From Chloroflexota bacterium (GTDB lineage Bacteria; Chloroflexota; Ktedonobacteria; Ktedonobacterales; Ktedonobacteraceae): a stretch of DNA of 17,204 bases. Every line of letters starts with the position of its first letter. Position 1 is the first letter of the stretch. Positions 12,719 through 17,204 of this stretch are shown one piece after another. The notes beneath the pieces are model-generated. The model did not search any database. It saw only the letters and a list, made by a program, of their open reading frames with translations, and had not been told where the DNA came from. The stretch spans positions 1 to 17,204 of the forward strand of contig VBJK01000116.1 in assembly GCA_005879655.1 (NCBI GenBank). Direction: 5' to 3'. A program made the translations under genes and the position numbers.

Positions 12719-14407
12719 TTATGAGTGGCGGACTGCAAGGCCAAAGCGGATTGCATTTTGCAAACGTTCTTTGACACGATCGACACCCATGAGGGAAATG
12801 AGTTCGTAGAGATCTGGCGTTGTACGTCTTTTAGTCAGGGCGATACGCATGACCATCATTAAATCGCCAAATTGGCCTTCGTACTGGTCCGGCTGCTTCT
12901 TATAGGTCTTTGTATTGCGGGCAAAGCCAATGCTTTCGCCAAACTGACGAAGATATTCAAGCCAGGACTCTTTATCCTGCAAGTGCTCAAGCGATTGTAT
13001 ACACCCGTTGAGAATTGCACTCAGCTTGTCGGCTGACAGTGGTGGCATATCGTCTTCTGCTAAGACAAGCTCCTCGAATAAGCTATCGAAGAAGTAGTTA
13101 TAAAGAGCTTCTACCTGTGACCAATGGGCAAGATCCTTGCGTGGCTTCTGGCCGCTACGTTCAATCCCAAACATGCCAACGCTATAGGATTTGTCTGAGC
13201 GCAACAACTGCACAAGCCCTGGCTGATAGTGTTCAGCCCAAGCCACTACGCACTCATAGACCTCTGCGGCAGACATGCGCGCAATGAAATTTCTACTTAC
13301 GTCATTCAGTTTCTGAAGATCAAAAAGTGCATTACTTACACCCATTTGTTCTGTGCGCAATTTGAACTCCGTTAGAGGTGCAAAAGGGTGTGCTACGCGC
13401 CACTCTTCAAAATCTGAGTTGGCAAAATTGAGTAAATATTCGAGGAGTGCTTGTACTGGATAACCATGCTCACTATAAAATGTCACAGCCGCTTCAGGGT
13501 CCTTGCGTTTACTCAGCTTACGGCGTGACGAGCCTTCTTGCTTGGCAATGGGTGCTACATGACCAAAGTGTGGCACTGGCTGATTGAGAAGCTGGAAAAG
13601 CTGGACATGAAGTGGGAGCGAAGCCATCCACTCATCACCGCGAATGACCAAATTTGTATGCATGAGCGAGTCGTCCACGGCATGGGCGAAATGATAGGTG
13701 GGTAAGTGATCTGATTTCAGCAGTACAACATCCTGATCATTTGCTGGCATCTGTAATTCGCCGCGAATAACATCAATAATGTTGATTTTGTCATGCGAGG
13801 GATCAGGTGCTCTTAGGCGGATGACGAAACTAGCGCCGTGCGCAAGATGTGTTTCGATCTCTTGCTTTGTGATGTTGCGATGCTTAGCCCAATGGCCATA
13901 GTAGCCCGGTTTGACTTTATCTGCTTCCTGCTGCTGACGCATCTTTTGTAAGTCGTCTTCTGAACAGAAGCAGGGATAGGCAAGCCCGCGCGCTACTAAA
14001 TCTTTTGCGAATGTTTCATAGATATGAACACGTTGGCTCTGGATATAAGGCCCATACTGACCTTGCTCAACAGGCGTCGGGTTAGCCTGTACGATGCCCT
14101 CATCCGGCATTAAATCTAATGCGCTGAGACTCTCCACGATGCCTGCTATACCATTAGGGACTTCTCGTTTCTTATCGGTGTCTTCTATACGGAGGAAAAA
14201 GATACCCCCTGATTGATGACAAAGTGTTCGTGCTATGAATGCTGCGTAGATACCACCAATATGCATGAAGCCTGTAGGGCTAGGGGCGAAACGAGATACC
14301 CAGGAGCCTGCGGGTAAAACGCGTGGTGGGTAACGCTTGTTTATATCAATTGGTGTAGCTGTCACATTGGGAAAGAGAAGGTCTGCAATATATGATGACT
14401 GCGACAT
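12719..14407 (-). CDS. gltX: Glutamyl-tRNA synthetase
   Basis: This class I aminoacyl-tRNA synthetase charges tRNA with glutamate in the cytosol. The 562-residue protein begins at ATG 14407, with AGGAGGT 8 nt upstream. The HIGH-type motif is APSPTGFMHIGG (41-52), the GluRS signature FFLRIEDTDKKRE follows (70-82), and the KMSKS-type motif is RKLSKR (296-301). A CxC pair (146, 148) followed by GYYGHW recalls the zinc-binding insertion of many bacterial enzymes, but the third cysteine is replaced. The N-terminus has about 38 residues before the catalytic fold (with LLFPNVTATP and YPPRVLP). Such an extension and the total length exceed the usual 470-500 residues and fit a longer GluRS lineage I recall from Clostridia and Chloroflexota. 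Whether it also mischarges tRNA-Gln depends on gatCAB elsewhere. It has its own strong promoter. Confidence 0.95.
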   Translation of the reverse strand: MSQSSYIADLLFPNVTATPIDINKRYPPRVLPAGSWVSRFAPSPTGFMHIGGIYAAFIARTLCHQSGGIFFLRIEDTDKKREVPNGIAGIVESLSALDLMPDEGIVQANPTPVEQGQYGPYIQSQRVHIYETFAKDLVARGLAYPCFCSEDDLQKMRQQQEADKVKPGYYGHWAKHRNITKQEIETHLAHGASFVIRLRAPDPSHDKINIIDVIRGELQMPANDQDVVLLKSDHLPTYHFAHAVDDSLMHTNLVIRGDEWMASLPLHVQLFQLLNQPVPHFGHVAPIAKQEGSSRRKLSKRKDPEAAVTFYSEHGYPVQALLEYLLNFANSDFEEWRVAHPFAPLTEFKLRTEQMGVSNALFDLQKLNDVSRNFIARMSAAEVYECVVAWAEHYQPGLVQLLRSDKSYSVGMFGIERSGQKPRKDLAHWSQVEALYNYFFDSLFEELVLAEDDMPPLSADKLSAILNGCIQSLEHLQDKESWLEYLRQFGESIGFARNTKTYKKQPDQYEGQFGDLMMVMRIALTKRRTTPDLYELISLMGVDRVKERLQNAIRFGLAVRHS

Positions 14408-14446
14408 AAAATGTACCTCCTAATCTATCATCGACCTGTCGTCGCT

Positions 14447-14475
14447 ATTATAGCATACCTTTGTTTTTTGCACAA
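14447..14475 (-). promoter_or_regulatory. gltX: Sigma70-type promoter of gltX
   Basis: Minus strand: -35 TTGTGC (14475-14470), a 17-bp spacer, a perfect -10 TATAAT (14452-14447), and a TG extension (TGCTATAAT). The predicted leader is about 30-35 nt and includes the AGGAGGT. The -35 lies inside one arm of an inverted repeat (GCACAAT at 14470-14476, ATTGTGC at 14515-14521). Confidence 0.75.
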
Positions 14476-14521
14476 TCGGACTTTTTGAGGTTTTGAGAGG
14501 GTGCGCCTCAATTTATTGTGC
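14470..14521. repeat. Nested inverted repeat upstream of the gltX promoter
   Basis: Outer arms GCACAAT (14470-14476) and ATTGTGC (14515-14521) and inner arms TTGAGG (14485-14490) and CCTCAA (14506-14511) nest in one another. The left outer arm covers the gltX -35 hexamer. On the other hand the hairpin lies 1 bp from the stop of the degraded frame ending at 14522, so it might serve as that transcript's terminator. Confidence 0.45.
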
Positions 14522-14736
14522 CTATCTAAACATGTTTATTGCGGTAAAAACGCGATAGAGCAAAAGACGGGCTGCTTCAAGTCTGGCATTCATACCCCAT
14601 AATTTGTTGGCACGCTCAATCCCAGCAACTGCAAAATCATGCTGCTTTTCTCAGCTGCATCTTGCAGATATGCCGGAAGAAGTGCCTGAGCCATGTCCAG
14701 AGGATCCACAGTGAAAGCAAGTGCTGCTGTGGCTTT
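14522..14736 (-). pseudogene. Frameshifted 3' remnant of a helical protein, downstream of the DUF499 gene
   Basis: Directly after the DUF499 stop, the minus strand encodes helical, protein-like sequence in two frames. The first part includes VDPLDMAQALLPAYLQDAAEK. The frame then shifts near 14641-14650, at a run of four A, and continues QHDFAVAGIERANKLW, then GMNARLEAARLLLYRV, and FTAINMFR with a stop at 14522. No start codon with a Shine-Dalgarno is visible. It is probably the C-terminal end of a gene once encoded after the DUF499 gene, and that gene's 5' part is missing. I do not recognise the family; a partner of the DUF499 locus is one possibility. Confidence 0.45.
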
Positions 14737-17204
14737 TTAACTTTCCTCAAACTCGCAAGTCTCAAAATGTAGTGTATTGCCGTTTTCCTTGATAGTGCGC
14801 ACAACTTTCTCCGGTAATCCGTTGGGCAGTTCAGCTTCGATCTCAAGGGTCACTTTGACTTTGACGCCACTCAAGCTGGTCAAGTGTTTGACCACTTCGT
14901 CCATGACACGTCCAGCTTCGGTTCCCATTATGCGTTCGTTGATCTGGACTGAGGCGTAGAAACGATGGAGCTTGGAGGTGCTCTGCTCCACAGGTTTCTC
15001 GGTCATTGGTAATGTTGGCTGGTATGTAGGTGTGGGTGGAGTCGGCCCTGCTTGTGTGGCTGTCAAAGGGAATGGCGATCTGTGTTCACTCAGCAGTGGC
15101 GAGGGACTAGCTGTAAGGGAGGGCTGAGCAGGTCTTGCAGCTTCTGCTTGTGCCAGTGCTGCCAGGCGTTTTGTCTCGCGTTCCCTGGCCTCCGCCTCAA
15201 GTTGGGCTGCTGCAACCGTTGGCTTGACCAATACGGATTGCCCATCGACGATAACATTCACTGCCTGTCCCGCTACAAGTTGCAGATAGCGCTGCTTGGC
15301 TTCATCCCACCCTGCGGCATAGGCAAATGTCTCTTTCTCCCACTGTACCGCTTGCACGCCGTCGCGGATGGCGTCAAGCAAGACGGTTTTATTTTTTAAA
15401 CGTGGCAAGTAAATGTACTTGGCAAAGTGTTCGCTGAGTTCTTTAATGGAGATGCGATCACCACGCCAGAGTGGGATGCGGTCAAGTTCGATACGCAGAC
15501 GTACACCAGAGAGTTGAGGGATGAGCAACTCTTCTGTTCGTAAGAAACTACTGGCATTTCCCGCAAGCAAGCCTGTTCCTGCACGAGGGAGCAATTTATA
15601 TTCGCCCAGTTTATCAGATTTTGTACGTGGGTCTGCTTGTTCTGGCACGAGTAACCAGTAATATGTCTCAGGAATCAATGCTACGATGCGTTCCCTGGCA
15701 TCCTTACTGCGCTCTTTGGCTTGATTCCATTGGAAGGCATCAAGATTTAAGGTTTCATGTTCACGCTCAATCGATTCCCATGCCAGTGCCAGACGCATGG
15801 CCTTTTGCAGATCCTCTATGCGTGTGCGATCTGCCGCCAGGAAGATCAATGTGTTGCCATAGTTGCGTGGAGAATTACCCCGTAGTGCGAGCATTTTTCT
15901 GGCCTCGTCCATTGCGCTGGAATGGGGGTCTTTGCGTGCATGTGCATGTTGCGGCTTGAGAATAATCAGGCGTACGGCAGTATCTTCGTCCGCAACGTCT
16001 GCACCACTCTCTGGACAGACATGAAGACGCGAGAAATCCCCCTTACTGTCCTGCTCAACCTTCAGTGCCTTTTTGATCTCTTCATAGATCGTGTCCCCAT
16101 CGTATTGCGAGGCACGGTCCTGGGCTAAGCGTGCCACACTCGGCTGTGTCCCATACCAGTAACGACGATCACTTTGATAGAGAAACGTGGCCTGATCGGC
16201 GAGTCGGCGGAGGGCATCTCCAAAGGTTCCTACACTCTCACCGGGTTGTACGCAGCCAAGTTTGATGTTTTTGTCCTGAATGCCCTTATTCGGACTTTGT
16301 AACGTTGGGGCTGAACCAAAGAAAATGGTGCGCGCAATGCGACGTGTGGCTGAGTAACGACCAAAGTTGGGATGTTCACTATCAATGCGTTTGGGCAGTG
16401 CCTGACTGCCATCAACGTCCTTCTCGATGATTGGTACCCAGTTATCGGCTAAATAATCGGTAAAGACGGATTGTACAAAGGTCGTGTCAATAGGCACACT
16501 AGCGGGCATGATCAAGGGGCTTTTATCCTGCTGTGTCCAGAGTTCATGTACGACGGCGGCCATCAAGCGCAGCACTCCACGTGTCCGTTGAAATTTTTCG
16601 ATGCTTGACCAATCGTTGAAGAGATGATCAAACAATTCAGGATGGATCGGGTAGGCGGACCTGAGACGCCGTTCGTAGTCAGCTTCGCTACACTCATCTG
16701 GAAACTCTTGGCGTTGTGAGCGGTAAAACTCCGAGAATGCCCTCGCCACAGCATCACGAGCTGCAAAGTTAGTGATCGGTTCAAAGAGTCGTCGCCGTAC
16801 AATCTCAAAGCCTTCGTCGCGGTCAGCTGGTCGCCAGGGAGACTCCATACGCCCAAAGATCTGCTTTAAACGGATCAGAGCCTCCTGTCCACCTTCACCA
16901 CCACTTTCGCTTTCTGATGCTGGAAGTGTTGCGACAACAAGCGTCCGTGGGGACGCTTTGGCGGCTTCCGTCAATGCCTGGGCAAAGCTAAGGTTAGCAT
17001 CAAATGAACCACCTGGCAGGTTCGCTTTGCCATACAACTGGCGCACAAAGACAATCCATTCGTCAATGAGTATCAATGTTGGACCACAGGCTGCGAAGAG
17101 TGCTCGTAATGTCTCTGAACTGGGACTGATGCCTTGTTGATCGGCCTCGGCCACCATCGCGTAGCCTTTTTCCTGCATCAGTTGCCATGCAAGCTCGCCC
17201 CATA
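14737..17204 (-). CDS. DUF499-family ATPase of an anti-phage-associated locus, 5' end outside window
   Basis: The last 821 codons are visible; the frame stays open through the right edge (WGELAWQL precedes the first ATG at 17178), so that ATG is not the start. A Walker B-like segment, TLILIDEWIVFVRQLYG, lies about 40 residues in; the Walker A must be off the edge. The next stretch (ANLSFAQALTEAAKAS, VVATLPASESESGGEGGQEA) is typical of DUF499 AAA-type ATPases. A Pro/Ser/Thr-rich linker at about 15000-15170 separates the large middle region from a C-terminal domain with INERIMGTEAGRVMDEVVKH and VTLEIEAELPNGLPEKVVRT, also family-typical. Members are usually 1000-1100 residues and are encoded next to DUF1156 DNA methylases in loci annotated as anti-phage. 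Its enzymatic role is unproven; ATP-driven restriction or remodelling is the usual inference. Partners should lie to the right. Confidence 0.85.
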   Translation of the reverse strand, partial: WGELAWQLMQEKGYAMVAEADQQGISPSSETLRALFAACGPTLILIDEWIVFVRQLYGKANLPGGSFDANLSFAQALTEAAKASPRTLVVATLPASESESGGEGGQEALIRLKQIFGRMESPWRPADRDEGFEIVRRRLFEPITNFAARDAVARAFSEFYRSQRQEFPDECSEADYERRLRSAYPIHPELFDHLFNDWSSIEKFQRTRGVLRLMAAVVHELWTQQDKSPLIMPASVPIDTTFVQSVFTDYLADNWVPIIEKDVDGSQALPKRIDSEHPNFGRYSATRRIARTIFFGSAPTLQSPNKGIQDKNIKLGCVQPGESVGTFGDALRRLADQATFLYQSDRRYWYGTQPSVARLAQDRASQYDGDTIYEEIKKALKVEQDSKGDFSRLHVCPESGADVADEDTAVRLIILKPQHAHARKDPHSSAMDEARKMLALRGNSPRNYGNTLIFLAADRTRIEDLQKAMRLALAWESIEREHETLNLDAFQWNQAKERSKDARERIVALIPETYYWLLVPEQADPRTKSDKLGEYKLLPRAGTGLLAGNASSFLRTEELLIPQLSGVRLRIELDRIPLWRGDRISIKELSEHFAKYIYLPRLKNKTVLLDAIRDGVQAVQWEKETFAYAAGWDEAKQRYLQLVAGQAVNVIVDGQSVLVKPTVAAAQLEAEARERETKRLAALAQAEAARPAQPSLTASPSPLLSEHRSPFPLTATQAGPTPPTPTYQPTLPMTEKPVEQSTSKLHRFYASVQINERIMGTEAGRVMDEVVKHLTSLSGVKVKVTLEIEAELPNGLPEKVVRTIKENGNTLHFETCEFEES

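Larger units (their letters stand above)
14408..14736. other. Non-genic region between gltX and the DUF499 gene
   Basis: No intact gene lies in these 329 bp. From left to right they hold the gltX leader and promoter, the nested inverted repeat, and the remnant reading frame. A short hairpin (CCACAG 14706-14711 with CTGTGG 14727-14732, followed on the plus strand by CTTTTT) lies at the DUF499 stop; it would terminate plus-strand transcription, for which no gene is apparent. Confidence 0.6.

Noticed and set aside
14706..14736. Plus-strand rho-independent terminator at the DUF499 stop
   Set aside because: The hairpin with CTTTTT faces the plus strand, where no gene ends; kept only as a note in the region entry.
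14637..14846. 69-codon minus-strand frame overlapping the DUF499 3' end
   Set aside because: Out of frame with DUF499 and rich in Arg, Lys and Leu without motif; the remnant reading in the other two frames is more protein-like.

Overview
The window looks like a moderately GC-rich chromosomal segment of a Chloroflexota bacterium, most probably of the Ktedonobacteria. This is inferred from gene content and style (menaquinone genes, a K+-independent-type H+-pyrophosphatase, a TIR-TPR protein, many GC-rich hairpin repeats); no rRNA or other definitive taxonomic marker is present, and no tRNA was seen. Nearly all genes lie on the minus strand. The only plus-strand genes are a broken vWA gene and the TIR-TPR gene.

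Layout from the left. (1) Menaquinone entry genes menF and menD (minus, 4-bp overlap; menD runs off the left edge). menD carries an in-frame, repeat-derived insertion of about 58 residues. (2) A GT4-type glycosyltransferase broken by one frameshift, flanked by hairpin repeats at both ends. (3) A membrane-anchored esterase-D-like hydrolase with its own promoter and a possible leader peptide. (4) A lipoprotein with two CHRD-like domains, bounded by a strong terminator. (5) hppA, a membrane pyrophosphatase, also with a strong terminator. (6) An AT-rich gap, then a small gene of unknown function whose 3' end is replaced by a dispersed GC-rich repeat. (7) A truncated vWA gene joined to beta-helix debris, followed by an apparently intact TIR-TPR gene. 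(8) gltX (glutamyl-tRNA synthetase) with a clear sigma70-type promoter. (9) The C-terminal 821 codons of a DUF499-family ATPase, a family found in anti-phage loci, followed by a frameshifted remnant.

The left two thirds is mostly housekeeping metabolism interrupted by short repeats. The right third (about 10.4-17.2 kb) resembles a partly decayed conflict/defence island interrupted by gltX: the small helical-domain gene, vWA, beta-helix debris, TIR-TPR and DUF499 ATPase. Two families of short GC-rich repeats link the regions. One has a 20-bp core, found twice inside menD and once behind the glycosyltransferase. The other has a 52-bp core, found upstream of the glycosyltransferase and inside the small gene at 10.4 kb. 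Both families appear able to enter or extend reading frames. The best candidates for new biology are the repeat-into-protein events and the TIR/vWA/DUF499 neighbourhood, whose remaining part lies beyond the right edge.
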